From contig JAZDLQ010000019.1 of assembly GCA_043801855.1 (NCBI GenBank), forward strand, positions 1-64,000: DNA of 64,000 nt, written 5' to 3'. Positions 49,145 through 59,492 of this stretch are shown piece by piece. Position numbers and translations under genes: made by a program. The first letter of the stretch is position 1. Each line of letters opens with the position of its first letter. Under the pieces are notes generated by a model. It worked only from the letters and a program-made list of their open reading frames with translations, did no database searches and was not told where the DNA came from. The DNA comes from CAYTWW01 sp043801855 (GTDB lineage Archaea; Nanobdellota; Nanobdellia; Woesearchaeales; GW2011-AR15).

Positions 49145-51439
49145 CTATTCATTTTCCTGTGTAATTCTATGCTCATCTTTTTCTGGCATGAAAATTTTTT
49201 CTTTTGTCAATGGTAATATACATTTATCAATATCTGGTGATGTGATGTACCCATCATTCATATTTATGAGTTGTTCAAAAGCAATTTCAAATTCCTTGTT
49301 CCTTTTTTCTAGGACGTCATAATTGTCTTTGTCTTCAACAAGTGATCCTAATTTTATCAATTCATCGAGATTTATGCAGCAGAATTTAATTGACTCCAAT
49401 CTTTTATATAGGTTACTACGATCTTCTTCCTTCTCTATTTTTTTCTGCAAAATTTGTTTTATTTTTAAAAAATCATCTTTGTGAGTATTTGATGTAACAA
49501 AAAGATAGTAACCCAATTTACCTTCTTCATAAGTATTCTCCTGGGAAATAGATTTTAAAATATATTTAATGTCTTTGCCGATTCCTCCTTTGTTTTTATT
49601 TGCGTATTTACTAAGCTTGGTATCATCATATCTCTTTGCATCCCAAAGCGCAAATTTTTTATCGTCTTTGTTAAATCCTATGATTCCATCAGGTAAATTT
49701 TTTCCTCCCCATTTTGCTGAACTGGAAAACAAATAGCTTAACACATTGAATGTCAACCATTCAAATTCGTTTCCTTTTCTGGAGTTTACTAAAAGCGTGT
49801 TTTGTTTTTTAAAGCTCCTTAATTTATTTAGAGACTCCAAGAATGCCACTTCTTTCTTCTCAGTGTATTTTGTATCCATTGCAGCTTTCTTAATTAAATC
49901 AATAATACTAGCACTATCAGCAGTATATACTACCTCAACAAAGTCAGACGCGTCTATCTGATGTATATATTTAAGATCATTTTTCATTTCGCCTCTAAAA
50001 TTAACAACAAAAAGTGGTAATGGGCAGAGCCTGAAGTTGTTAAGGACAGGCTCGTACAAACCTGTGAGGTTTAAATATATGTTAATTTCTGGCAAGCCTG
50101 CTATTACAACTTTTTGTAGCTCGAATTGATTATCATAAAATGCTTTTTTTAGTCTCCGATATCTGATTTTGCTTTTCATTAGTTTTTTCTTAAAGTCATC
50201 CTTTAGCTTATTAAGGTCATAACTAAATCGTAAACCATTTGGTATTCTAATAGGGTGTTTATTTCCACAAGTAGGGCAAGTCTTTGTCAAAAAGGCAGAT
50301 CCTTTGCATTTCCTTGTGTGCCAGCAAATATATAGATATCTGTCAGTTTTATCTTTAATTAAGCCTAGTGTGTCCAATTGCTTTATAACTAGAGAGTATG
50401 CTTTGTTTGCCAACTCGTCCTTTTTAATGCAACAAGACATGAAAAGTTCTTGCATTAAATTTTTGCTTGGAATATTGTCCGCATCAACAATTTTTGTTCC
50501 AATCGGTAAATCAAGTAATTCCAGTTCCTTTATTAGATTTGCATCCTTGTTTGTACTTAGTATTCTAGGCAGAATGCCATCTTCGCTGTACTCAAATTTT
50601 ATAAAATTATATCGACCATCTTTCCTTCGGATTTTAAGGTAGTCAATATATGAAAGATTGAATTTGTCTGGATTTAGTATCTTTTTTTGATCCAAAAGAG
50701 CTCTAAGATATTCTCTTGCATCTCTATCTTTTGGTTTAATGACAATTTGATCCCCATTGGCAAAATCTGTTCTTTTCAACCCAATCTCAACAAGTTCTAG
50801 ATTTGTTGCTGACATTATTTTTTGAGTAAATGAATTCCAAAAAATATCTTTGTGCAACATAGTAGGAACAAACTCTGTTCTTGTCTCTTCCTGTAATACT
50901 AAATTGAAATAATATAAAACCTTAGGCGGAATGTGATTTATATATAGATGGTGATTCTTCTTGTCAAGATAGACTGCAGATAGAAAATTTATAGCTTTGT
51001 CATCGGGTTTAATCAGGTTATGAATTCCAACCTTTGATCCCTTTCTTAAGACATAAATGATTGTAAGTACGTAAGTTTCGCTGCTCCAGTGAAACTTAAC
51101 AGCATATTTGTCAGTCTCAAAAATTTTAGCTGTTCTCCTGCACGACCTTCTTACTTGCCGAATAAATTCGTCATTGGAGAATGTTTCATCTACTTTAAAA
51201 TCATAATGATCTTCGTCATTATTTGCAAAAAAGGTTTTATAATGAGCATAAAGGATTGAACTTTGTAATGGATATCCTTCCTTATATGAGGGTTCCACTG
51301 TTTTTATCAATTCCATGTTGTCTTGTATATAATCCTTGATCTCCTGAAGAGTAAATTTGGTGCCATAGCCCAGCCTTCTAAATACCTCAATAAGACCCTT
51401 TTCCTGGGTGGATAATTTAAAATCTTTTTTCTTTACCAT
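49145..51439 (-). CDS. Large PD-(D/E)XK-domain protein, possible restriction or defence nuclease
   Basis: A 764-aa protein counted from ATG 51439; ATGs at 51454 and 51466 are alternatives. The N-terminal 350 residues are helical and unknown. A zinc ribbon follows (CWHTRKCKG with CPTCG, about residues 375-400). The C-terminal part has FEWLTFNVLSYLF, PDGIIGF and FALWDAKRY, which is the E...PD...D-x-K series of restriction-type nucleases. Large multi-domain proteins of this kind in defence regions are often type II-like or type IV-like nucleases; the target is unknown. Confidence 0.6.
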   Translation of the reverse strand: MVKKKDFKLSTQEKGLIEVFRRLGYGTKFTLQEIKDYIQDNMELIKTVEPSYKEGYPLQSSILYAHYKTFFANNDEDHYDFKVDETFSNDEFIRQVRRSCRRTAKIFETDKYAVKFHWSSETYVLTIIYVLRKGSKVGIHNLIKPDDKAINFLSAVYLDKKNHHLYINHIPPKVLYYFNLVLQEETRTEFVPTMLHKDIFWNSFTQKIMSATNLELVEIGLKRTDFANGDQIVIKPKDRDAREYLRALLDQKKILNPDKFNLSYIDYLKIRRKDGRYNFIKFEYSEDGILPRILSTNKDANLIKELELLDLPIGTKIVDADNIPSKNLMQELFMSCCIKKDELANKAYSLVIKQLDTLGLIKDKTDRYLYICWHTRKCKGSAFLTKTCPTCGNKHPIRIPNGLRFSYDLNKLKDDFKKKLMKSKIRYRRLKKAFYDNQFELQKVVIAGLPEINIYLNLTGLYEPVLNNFRLCPLPLFVVNFRGEMKNDLKYIHQIDASDFVEVVYTADSASIIDLIKKAAMDTKYTEKKEVAFLESLNKLRSFKKQNTLLVNSRKGNEFEWLTFNVLSYLFSSSAKWGGKNLPDGIIGFNKDDKKFALWDAKRYDDTKLSKYANKNKGGIGKDIKYILKSISQENTYEEGKLGYYLFVTSNTHKDDFLKIKQILQKKIEKEEDRSNLYKRLESIKFCCINLDELIKLGSLVEDKDNYDVLEKRNKEFEIAFEQLINMNDGYITSPDIDKCILPLTKEKIFMPEKDEHRITQENE

Positions 51440-51540
51440 AATAGTTATCCGCATGAATGCTGACATTGATGTTGTTGATGAAGGATACAGCCTCTCATGA
51501 GAAGCCTTTGGTTAATTGAAACATCCTTGTTTTTCATGTT

Positions 51541-52500
51541 TCAACTTTCAAATAAATCGCTTGCAAAAACCGAGTCACCGCCATTTGGATAACATATTTT
51601 TTTATATTTGCAAACCTGGTTTCCTGCAAGGCATCGTGTTTCGTTTAAAGGATAATTTTCAATTGCTGCAATATTATTTACAGGATCAACAAGAAGTGAT
51701 TTCATTGCAGAAATACCGTTTTTTATAATTGTTTTACAGGATTCAATATCTGCTTCGTTTACTATTCTTTCTTCTGGTTCAGACATTCTATTTAGATTAA
51801 ACAGAACAACTTTTATTTTGTCTAAAGGAAATTTCCATTTGTCAAGGCAATATAACGCATAAACGTTTAGCTGCAGCTTCTCTTTTTCTTCATCACTGTT
51901 ATTACCTGTTTTCCAGTCATAAATATGAACTTCATCTGTTCTAAGCCTTGCAAAATCAATTTTTAAGTAAATCTGTGTTCCATCAAGCATGAAAGACTGG
52001 GGCTTATCATCATCTATAAACCTGTATTCTGAGATTGGAATGGCTCTAACATGTGCATAAAAATCTGACTGTAAAAAATTCAGGATGCATCTTGTAGCCC
52101 TATCAAAAATTAATGCAATATCCCTTTCTTCAACTAAAAGATGGTACTCGTGGCACAATAGACTGCATGATTTTCGCTTAACTTTATATAACCCAGCTTC
52201 TGAACTTCGCATATCTGCCTTCATTTTATTGACCATTGATTCAACCAGTGCATCCGGGTTTATAGACATTTTAGATCTTGTTTTAATAAGGATTTGCCGT
52301 ATCTGGTCGTGAATAACTTCTCCAACCCACATCTCCAGCGGTTTCATGTTCTTTAACATATCAATCTGCTTTACTTCTTCAGTTGCGCCTGATTCCCATG
52401 CACCCCAGAAGCCATACTTGTCATAATAGTATTTTCTCCTGCATTCATTAAACGCTTCCTGAGTTGATTTCGACCATGAAAATGTGTTTGTAAAAACCAT
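51541..52500 (-). CDS. RecB-family nuclease with Fe-S cysteines
   Basis: A 319-aa PD-(D/E)XK protein: N-terminal FSWSKSTQEAFNECRRKYYYDKYG (C19), GEVIHDQIRQIL, then IYLKIDFARL, HIYDWKTGN (D-x-K) and KLQLNVYALYCL (Q-x3-Y). Three C-terminal cysteines (RCLAGNQVCKYKKICYP) plus C19 form the AddB/Cas4-like 4Fe-4S set. It would be a single-strand or end-processing nuclease. It stands divergent from the wHTH gene at 52593. Confidence 0.85.
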   Translation of the reverse strand: MVFTNTFSWSKSTQEAFNECRRKYYYDKYGFWGAWESGATEEVKQIDMLKNMKPLEMWVGEVIHDQIRQILIKTRSKMSINPDALVESMVNKMKADMRSSEAGLYKVKRKSCSLLCHEYHLLVEERDIALIFDRATRCILNFLQSDFYAHVRAIPISEYRFIDDDKPQSFMLDGTQIYLKIDFARLRTDEVHIYDWKTGNNSDEEKEKLQLNVYALYCLDKWKFPLDKIKVVLFNLNRMSEPEERIVNEADIESCKTIIKNGISAMKSLLVDPVNNIAAIENYPLNETRCLAGNQVCKYKKICYPNGGDSVFASDLFES

Positions 52501-52560
52501 GCTAAATTACAAATCTTCATTAATATTTAAATATATCTATACAATATTATAGAATAGTTA

Positions 52561-52573
52561 GATTTATATAGAA
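52561..52573 (+). promoter_or_regulatory. TATA box, leaderless wHTH/PIN-like operon
   Basis: GATTTATATAGAA is centred about 27 bases before ATG 52593, with no ribosome binding site, which favours that ATG over the one at 52578. Confidence 0.55.
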
Positions 52574-52592
52574 TTAAATGTTTCTAACTGTT

Positions 52593-53663
52593 ATGGCTAG
52601 GAGAACTAAAGAAAAACTTCTCATTGATATTCTTGACCAGCTTAAACAAAGGGAGAGTAGCATCAACGACTTGGTAAAAGACTCAAATTGGTCTACAATC
52701 AGAGATGCTGTATATCTTTTGAAAGAGCTTGGCCTTGTTGATATCAGAGAAGAAAAAAATGCGCAAGTATGTTCACTAAAGAAGGGGGTAGATGTAGATA
52801 TGGAGGGAACTGTCAACAGTAACACATTATTTAAAATTCCTATAACTGAGGAACAAAATAACCTGTTTTCTTTTGTTTTTTCAGAGATTAAAAAAAAATT
52901 CATTGAAAAATGGAACCGCGAGCCAAAAACAACCGAAGCAGAAAAAATTGCGGCTGAAGTTATTTATGATATGAAATTAAATCTGCCTATAGGATGGTAT
53001 CTGCATGGGATGATACCTGCAAAAAAATATGAAACTTCACAGATTTATGTGTTTAAAGAACCTGTTAATCACAAAGAAATTAATAAAGAAATCCATAAAA
53101 AAATAGAAGAGTATGGAAAATACCAATATATTAATGACTTGATAAGGGCGCAATACAAAAAGCATCAGAATAAATTATACCAAATAAAAGAAGAACTCAA
53201 AAAAATAATTATGCCATCAGTTGACCTTAATAACCTTGAAACAAAAACAACTCTGTTAAAATTTATGAGGCATTTATTGTTTGAGCTGCCAAGAAAAGAA
53301 GATGCATCGGAATTATGTGAAATCGTTAATAATTATGTAAGCATCATGGACGAGATTTTCTTAAGCAGCATCGACTTAAACCAGTACAAAGTTGACTTGT
53401 TTACAACCTTTGAATCTATCTGGCAGTACATTGCCACGTATAATTTTTTTGATTCATTGGCTGAATATTACGATAGGATAATCCTATACCGATATTTTTA
53501 TTCTCCATTAGAATCTGCTAAAGATGTTGCTGTTGAAAGTGTAAAAATATTGGCAGACCTGTGCCCTCCGTTAAAAGAAATGCCTGAACTGAATATTGAA
53601 TCAGATACCGAGGAAATAATCCGTAAGTCATACCAGGATATGCAGATGACTAAAGAGCAATAA
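52593..53663 (+). CDS. wHTH protein, regulator partner of PIN-like gene
   Basis: A 356-aa protein from ATG 52593. Residues 1-60 are a winged helix (KEKLLIDILDQLKQRESSINDLVKDSNWSTIRDAVYLLKE); the rest is helical and acidic with no known domain. It is followed after 13 bases by a PIN-like gene. This long wHTH plus PIN-like pair recalls archaeal toxin-antitoxin loci; an antitoxin role is inferred. Confidence 0.6.
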   Translation: MARRTKEKLLIDILDQLKQRESSINDLVKDSNWSTIRDAVYLLKELGLVDIREEKNAQVCSLKKGVDVDMEGTVNSNTLFKIPITEEQNNLFSFVFSEIKKKFIEKWNREPKTTEAEKIAAEVIYDMKLNLPIGWYLHGMIPAKKYETSQIYVFKEPVNHKEINKEIHKKIEEYGKYQYINDLIRAQYKKHQNKLYQIKEELKKIIMPSVDLNNLETKTTLLKFMRHLLFELPRKEDASELCEIVNNYVSIMDEIFLSSIDLNQYKVDLFTTFESIWQYIATYNFFDSLAEYYDRIILYRYFYSPLESAKDVAVESVKILADLCPPLKEMPELNIESDTEEIIRKSYQDMQMTKEQ

Positions 53664-53676
53664 CAGAGACTATAAA

Positions 53677-54330
53677 ATGGATGCAATAATCAAAGAAGGC
53701 GACATATTGTTTCTTGACACTGGCGTTATTTTCGGTTATGCAGCTGAAAATGACACTTTTTCTACTATATGCAAAGATTTCTTTTTTACCTACAAAAATA
53801 AGATGATTACATGCAAATATATCACTGATAAAGAATTGCCAAAACTTCTTGAACGAAGAAGGATTCTAAGAGAAGAAGTCAGGATAAAACTTTGGGATAG
53901 TTCATTCCAGATAGGAAGGTCTCCTAAACTCAAACAGCGGGATATCGATATAGGCAATAAATTATGCAAGCTGAAAAACCAGCAGGGAATGACTGCTGAG
54001 AAAATTTATTCAATGCTGCATAAGATAGACACCACAATTGAGCAAAGGGTAAAATTCATCTTAGATAACCATATTTCAGAGAGTGTACTATTGATTGAAA
54101 AGATTAATATTAAACTGCGGGATCATATTCATGCTGGACTTGGAAATTTTGATGATGCAAATATTATGGCAAGTGCTTTGCAGCATAATTCTGTTTCTGC
54201 ACTGAAAGTAATTACGACAGACAATAATGACTGGCCCAAAGTGCATGAAATAATGAAAACATATAAAGAAAAATGTGATGTTCCTGAAATTTATTATATT
54301 AAGGATTTGAAAATTGAGAAAATATCTTGA
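53677..54330 (+). CDS. PIN-like nuclease
   Basis: A 217-aa protein with ILFLDTGVIFGYA (D14) at the N-terminus and FDDANIMASALQHNSVSALKVITTDNNDW near the C-terminus, the two conserved acidic clusters of PIN-like nucleases, separated by a long helical insert. It probably cleaves RNA. It is longer than standard VapC (about 130 residues). It overlaps the next gene by 17 bases. Confidence 0.7.
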   Translation: MDAIIKEGDILFLDTGVIFGYAAENDTFSTICKDFFFTYKNKMITCKYITDKELPKLLERRRILREEVRIKLWDSSFQIGRSPKLKQRDIDIGNKLCKLKNQQGMTAEKIYSMLHKIDTTIEQRVKFILDNHISESVLLIEKINIKLRDHIHAGLGNFDDANIMASALQHNSVSALKVITTDNNDWPKVHEIMKTYKEKCDVPEIYYIKDLKIEKIS

Positions 54331-55498
54331 TAAGAAAAAAAAATTGAAACCTCTTACTGAATTAATTTCTGAGTTGGATGTAGTATTTAATAGCAATTTA
54401 ACTTTTTATTTTCAATTTAAAAAAGACTTTGAAGCATCTGCAAAGCAGAAAACAGAGGTATGGAATTCTGATTGGACAACTTATACGGATTTAATTGAAA
54501 AAAACATGGTACTACTAAACTCCATTTTAATCCTAAGAAGAAATAGAGAGTACAACTCTGCTCTGTCAAGTTTAAGAGCAGCATTTGAAAATATGCTTTT
54601 CTATAGACTGTATATTAATGGTAAAAAAGCCTATGCATATCGAATTTACAATATAAAACCTGAAAAAAATGAGAATCCTATTGCAAGAGACATAACATTA
54701 AAAAAATGGTTAATTGAACTAAAAAGATGGAAAGACACCAAAGATAATGCTTTAAAAAATTATGAAAATACAGTGGAAATCACAAAAATGTATAAAGATA
54801 AAATTATGATTAAATTATATTTAGAAGGTGTATATGAAATCAATGATACAGAAAAGAAAAGACATTGGATGACTTATTATCAAATGATTTTTCACGAATA
54901 TGATCCTATAAACCGTTTTACTGGTGATTTACCAACAATCAAAGAGAATATGATGTTCCCGGAAATTGTAGAAGAAAAAACAAAGATTAACAAAATATTA
55001 TATGATAGACATTTTAATTTTGAAAAAGGTTTATTAGCTGCATGGGAGCTTAACGGATTTGTAAATCAAATACAAAAAGATATTGTAAGAGTGCATTATA
55101 ATTTTTTAAGTCTTTTTGTTCATCCGAATAAATATCAGAATAGCATCTTAGCATATGAAATAGATTATAATAATACCAAACTGCCTCAAATAAAAGAAGA
55201 TAAAGTAATAGAGCTATTAATTACGTTGTACATTATAAAAATCCAAGAAATTTTATTAAATACAATTTTTGATAGACTTAGTGGTATATGTAAAATATCA
55301 TCATTTGAGGATTTTTCAAACCAGTTAAAAATAAATTGTTCTTTAGCTGATTTACTATGGTTTATTTATGATGAACCTACGGATAAAGATAAAGAGTTTT
55401 TCAACACAATGAAAGTCTTTAACAAGTCTACAAAAAAGACTGTTGGATATTACGATAATCCATTAGAAAGGTTAAAAAAAGTATTTGGATACAGATAA
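54314..55498 (+). CDS. Helical protein, HEPN/DUF5677-like pattern
   Basis: A 394-aa mostly helical protein starting at TTG 54314 within the end of the PIN-like gene, after TTAAGGATT. The segments YNSALSSLRAAFENMLFYRLY and VHYNFLSLFVHPNKY resemble the paired helices of HEPN-like/DUF5677 proteins seen in abortive-infection loci, but a clear Rx4-6H motif is not found. It is a plausible third member of the toxin-antitoxin-like operon. Confidence 0.45.
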   Translation: MRKYLDKKKKLKPLTELISELDVVFNSNLTFYFQFKKDFEASAKQKTEVWNSDWTTYTDLIEKNMVLLNSILILRRNREYNSALSSLRAAFENMLFYRLYINGKKAYAYRIYNIKPEKNENPIARDITLKKWLIELKRWKDTKDNALKNYENTVEITKMYKDKIMIKLYLEGVYEINDTEKKRHWMTYYQMIFHEYDPINRFTGDLPTIKENMMFPEIVEEKTKINKILYDRHFNFEKGLLAAWELNGFVNQIQKDIVRVHYNFLSLFVHPNKYQNSILAYEIDYNNTKLPQIKEDKVIELLITLYIIKIQEILLNTIFDRLSGICKISSFEDFSNQLKINCSLADLLWFIYDEPTDKDKEFFNTMKVFNKSTKKTVGYYDNPLERLKKVFGYR

Positions 55499-55764
55499 TA
55501 ATTTGATTATATAGAGAAGGACAAATTAGTGTGAGTAATAATATATCTCTTCGAAAATTATGCACGCTAATGCATTTTTCTTCAGAAAAAACAGTTTGCT
55601 AAAAAAGAGTAAAAATTTCGACGGGAGAGAATATTCGTAAAGAATAATTTCACACTTCCCCCAGTTCATCCAATCCCTTAAGTATTTTATTTTCCAGTTC
55701 AATTATTTTCTTTTTAATTATTTCAGGCTTTTAGTGGCAATAATCCACTTTAGGTAATCGTCTA
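55499..55764. other. Intergenic region with possible gene remnant
   Basis: No complete gene is seen. On the minus strand, 55654-55732 encodes IIKKKIIELENKILKGLDEL without a start, like the C-terminal helix of a restriction or modification subunit, and may be a decayed piece of the operon. The rest is AT-rich and unremarkable. Confidence 0.3.
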
Positions 55765-58700
55765 TCAAAGATTATTGGATGTGTCTATCCACCTATCAGA
55801 TAGAACCTCAGCTTGTTCTAAAACTAAATCTGTGGCAATTTTTTCTTTATCAGGAGGATAACCATATTTCTTTAGTAATTTACGAATTTCCACCCTTAAT
55901 TTGGCCCTCACTGATTCTCGTATTTTCCAGTCAATAGAAGTATTTCTTTTTATATAATCAGTTAATTCCCTTGCAATCTTTTTTAAAACAAGTTCTCCTA
56001 AAATATTCTTTGCACTTTCATTATCTGCAAGCGCATCATAGAAAGCAACTTCTTCATCTGTAAGTCCCAGTTCATCTCCTCTTTTTTTTGCATCCCTGAC
56101 TTCTTTTGCTAATTCAACAAGTTCTTTAATAACCTGTGCTGAATCAATACTTTTATTCTGATACTTTCGGATTGCCTCTTCAAGCATCTCAGAAAATTTC
56201 TTATTCTTGATTTTGTTCTCTTTAAATCTTACCTTGATTTCGTCATACAGAAGGTTTTTTAATGCTTCAAATGCAAGGTTTTTGTAAGGCATTGTCTTGA
56301 ATTCATCCAAAAATCTGTCCGATAATATTGAAATCTCTGGCTTTTCAACTCCAAGTTCTCTATAAATATCAATTATTCCATGTGATTCTATAGCTTTGGA
56401 AACAAGTTGTTTTATTGCTGTATCAGTTAATGTTGTCCTTCGGGTTTCTTCAGTATCAGTTTTCTTGAAAGCGTTTGATATTGCTTGAAATAGAGCAGCT
56501 TCTTCTCTAATTTTCTGTGCTTCTTGTGTAGTTGCTGCAAGCGATAATGCACGGATTAAACCACTTGTGTTTTTAACAAATCTTTCTTTTCCTTTATCTT
56601 GCTTTAATATAAAATCCAACATCTCAGGTACTATTCTCATCTTTTCTTTAGATGAAGCATCAAAAAACTTTTTGTATGGGTAGTTATGAAGCATGCCCGT
56701 TATTATTTCATACTTTTCCATCATTAATGAGACAGCTACACTAATGTCATATGAAGGTTTACCTTCTCCACCACTTTGGGAATAGACAGAAATTGCTTTC
56801 TTAAGTTCCTCTGCAATTCCTATGAAATCAACAACTAATCCCCCTGTTTTCTCTTTGTATACTCTATTTACTCTGGCAATTGCCTGCATTAAATTATGAT
56901 GTCGTATTGGCTTATCCAGATACATTGTATTGAGAGATGGAACATCAAAACCTGTCAGCCACATATCTCTCACAATAGCAATTTTAAAATCAGAGGATGA
57001 TTCTTTAAAGAGTTCTGCCAACTCCCTTCTCTTTTGTTTAGTTCTTATATGTTCCTGCCATTTATTGCCATCAGCAGCAGACCCAGTCATAATGACTTTT
57101 ATCTTTCCTTTGTCATCTTCCTTATTATACCAATCAGGTCTTACCTTCTTAATTGCATCATGCAAATCAATACAGATTCGTCTACTCATACAAACAATTA
57201 GAGCTTTACCATCAAGAACACTTTGCTTTAGTTCAAAATGTCTAACAATACTCTGAGCAATTGTTTCAATTCTTTTATCAGTTCCAACCAATGCTTCAAT
57301 GGTGCTCCATTTTGATTTTAGATATTGTTTATTGTCCTGTTCTTCAAACTCTGTAACATCTTCAATATCTTCGTCAAGCTGTTTAAAGATATCTTCATTT
57401 TTGCCTAGTTTTACAAGTTTAGATTCATAGTATATTGGAACAACTCGTTTGTCTTCAATAGCAACGTGCATGTCGTAAATATCAATGTAAGTTCCAAAGA
57501 TTGCCCTTGTGCTTTTGTCTGCCATATCAATAGGTGTTCCTGTGAATCCTAAGAATGAGGCATTTGGTAAGGCATCTCTTAAGTACTTGGCAAATCCATA
57601 TCTTAGTTTTTGGTTTTTGTTAAACTTCCCCTTGAAACCATATTGAGTTCTATGCGCTTCATCTGCAACCACAATTACATTATCCCTGTTTGAAAGAAGT
57701 TCAAACTCCGATTCCTCTTTGTCATTAAACTTCTGTATTGTTGTAAAGAATATTCCTCCAGAAGAAACTTTAAGAGATTTTTTTAACTCGGATTGTGTAT
57801 TAATCTTTTTTGGCTCTTCCCTAAATATTTGACCATAGTTTGAGAATGTATTAAAAAGTTGGTCGTCAAGGTCATTCCTATCTGTTATAACAACAATTGA
57901 AGGATTCTTCATTTCAGGAGTTCTTGTAATTTTACCAACATAGAAAGCCATTGTTAAGGACTTTCCTGATCCCTGAGTATGCCAAACTACACCTATCTTC
58001 TTATCTCCTGCTAATGCTTTGATGGTTTTATCAATGGCTTTATTGGCAGCATGGTACTGATGGTATCCTGCAATTACTTTAATTGCATCTTTTTTTGTTT
58101 GCTGCTCATAACCTATAAAATTTCTAATCAAATCTATTATAACATTCTTATTGCACATCCCCTTTAGAACAACTTCAAGCTGTGGAACACTTTTAGGTAT
58201 TCTTTTTCTGCCATCTATTGTTCGCCAAGGCATAAACCATTCCCAAGAGGAAGTCAGAGTTCCTACTTTGGCATCCGTGCCATCGGCAATTATGATAAAC
58301 TCATTGTGTGTAAATAGAGCGGGAATTTCTGTTAAATATGTCTGTATTTGCTCATATGCTGACCTTACAGTAGCAGTTGCAGAAGCAGGGTTTTTTAGCT
58401 CAATAAGCCCTATTGGAAGACCATTAATAAACAAGACAACATCAGGCCTTCTGTTATGCTCATTTTCAATAATAGTGAATTGATTTATGGCTGTAAAATC
58501 ATTTTTTTCTGGCTTTTCAAAGTCAAATAGCTTGACAATAACGCCTTTGATTCTATCTTTCTCTCTTACTTCAACTTCAACACCATTAACTAAGAAATTG
58601 TGGAACTTTTCATTGTTTGCAATAGTCTTATGGCTTGTTGTTCTTGTAATCTTTTTAATTGCCTCATCTAAGGCTTCTTTTGTCAATGTAGGATTAATCT

Positions 58701-58869
58701 CTTTGAGTGCTGATTCAAGTCTATCATTGAGGACAACATCGTCCCATTTAGCTCTTTTTGGCTGTTCAGAATCAGGCGCAATGTCTGGTCCATATACTAT
58801 GTCATAACCAAGTTCATACAGTATCTCTAATACTGCATTTTCAATATCCTGCTCAACGATAAATGACAT
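55765..58869 (-). CDS. hsdR: Type I restriction endonuclease subunit R
   Basis: A complete 1034-aa HsdR. The N-terminal nuclease domain has RPDVVLFINGLPIGLIELKNP (PD...ExK), followed by the motor with Walker A VWHTQGSGKSLTMAF, ADEAHRTQYG (DEAH-type motif II), GFTGTPID, and the second lobe with VRDMWLTGFDVPSLNTMYLDKPIRHHNLMQAIARVNR. The C-terminal part is helical, where HsdR contacts the methylase core. It translocates and cuts DNA lacking the cognate methylation. It follows the PLD gene by 2 bases. Confidence 0.95.
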   Translation of the reverse strand: MSFIVEQDIENAVLEILYELGYDIVYGPDIAPDSEQPKRAKWDDVVLNDRLESALKEINPTLTKEALDEAIKKITRTTSHKTIANNEKFHNFLVNGVEVEVREKDRIKGVIVKLFDFEKPEKNDFTAINQFTIIENEHNRRPDVVLFINGLPIGLIELKNPASATATVRSAYEQIQTYLTEIPALFTHNEFIIIADGTDAKVGTLTSSWEWFMPWRTIDGRKRIPKSVPQLEVVLKGMCNKNVIIDLIRNFIGYEQQTKKDAIKVIAGYHQYHAANKAIDKTIKALAGDKKIGVVWHTQGSGKSLTMAFYVGKITRTPEMKNPSIVVITDRNDLDDQLFNTFSNYGQIFREEPKKINTQSELKKSLKVSSGGIFFTTIQKFNDKEESEFELLSNRDNVIVVADEAHRTQYGFKGKFNKNQKLRYGFAKYLRDALPNASFLGFTGTPIDMADKSTRAIFGTYIDIYDMHVAIEDKRVVPIYYESKLVKLGKNEDIFKQLDEDIEDVTEFEEQDNKQYLKSKWSTIEALVGTDKRIETIAQSIVRHFELKQSVLDGKALIVCMSRRICIDLHDAIKKVRPDWYNKEDDKGKIKVIMTGSAADGNKWQEHIRTKQKRRELAELFKESSSDFKIAIVRDMWLTGFDVPSLNTMYLDKPIRHHNLMQAIARVNRVYKEKTGGLVVDFIGIAEELKKAISVYSQSGGEGKPSYDISVAVSLMMEKYEIITGMLHNYPYKKFFDASSKEKMRIVPEMLDFILKQDKGKERFVKNTSGLIRALSLAATTQEAQKIREEAALFQAISNAFKKTDTEETRRTTLTDTAIKQLVSKAIESHGIIDIYRELGVEKPEISILSDRFLDEFKTMPYKNLAFEALKNLLYDEIKVRFKENKIKNKKFSEMLEEAIRKYQNKSIDSAQVIKELVELAKEVRDAKKRGDELGLTDEEVAFYDALADNESAKNILGELVLKKIARELTDYIKRNTSIDWKIRESVRAKLRVEIRKLLKKYGYPPDKEKIATDLVLEQAEVLSDRWIDTSNNL

Positions 58870-58871
58870 TT

Positions 58872-59492
58872 TTATTTCTCTTTAGGTTCTTCTAAATTAT
58901 TTTTATCTAATACTTCATCCTCAAGTTTTCTTAATTTTTCTATTATACTTAATTTATCCAGTTCTGCATCTTGATTTGCAATAATATAATCTGTCATATT
59001 AAGATTACTTATTTGACTTAAAATTATTGAATTAGCATCTGTATTTAATGGATTCCAAAGAACTACATCGCATTCAATACTATAGGGTGAATTTGTCCCA
59101 AACGCCCAAGAAGTCATATTACTGCTCCCTATAATTGTAATAATATACTCTGAATTTTTTTTTAAGAAATATATTTTTGCATGCCATTTTTGTTTGGAAG
59201 TGAATGCAGTATAATTAACTGTCCCTACAATACTTTTCATAACACTAACAAAATTTAGATATTTATACATCCAAATTTTATTATATACTCCTATTGTTGT
59301 TAATTTAATGTTATTTGCCTTAATATTGTTTGCGAAATTTCCTTGTTGGCTTAATTTGAACTTATTCCCTTCAGAGAAAAATCCTGAACAAATAGTAATA
59401 TTTACATCTTTAAATGAAGTGATTGACTGTAAAATTATTTGTCTAAATATATTGGGAGATGCTTGTTTTCGTAAAATAAATAATATTTTCAT
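58872..59492 (-). CDS. PLD-family nuclease-like protein in the RM operon
   Basis: A 206-aa protein with one HKD-type motif: KWHAKIYFLKKNSEYIITIIGSSNMTSWAF, i.e. HxK followed by GSSN, as in phospholipase D-family nucleases such as BfiI and Nuc. With one motif per chain it would act as a dimer. It lies exactly between hsdS and hsdR (no gap to hsdS, 2 bases to hsdR), so it is cotranslated with the type I system. It could be an extra nuclease or an effector. Confidence 0.7.
   Translation of the reverse strand: MKILFILRKQASPNIFRQIILQSITSFKDVNITICSGFFSEGNKFKLSQQGNFANNIKANNIKLTTIGVYNKIWMYKYLNFVSVMKSIVGTVNYTAFTSKQKWHAKIYFLKKNSEYIITIIGSSNMTSWAFGTNSPYSIECDVVLWNPLNTDANSIILSQISNLNMTDYIIANQDAELDKLSIIEKLRKLEDEVLDKNNLEEPKEK

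Noticed and set aside
55765..58869. Disruption of hsdR
   Set aside because: All nuclease and helicase motifs are present in one uninterrupted frame.
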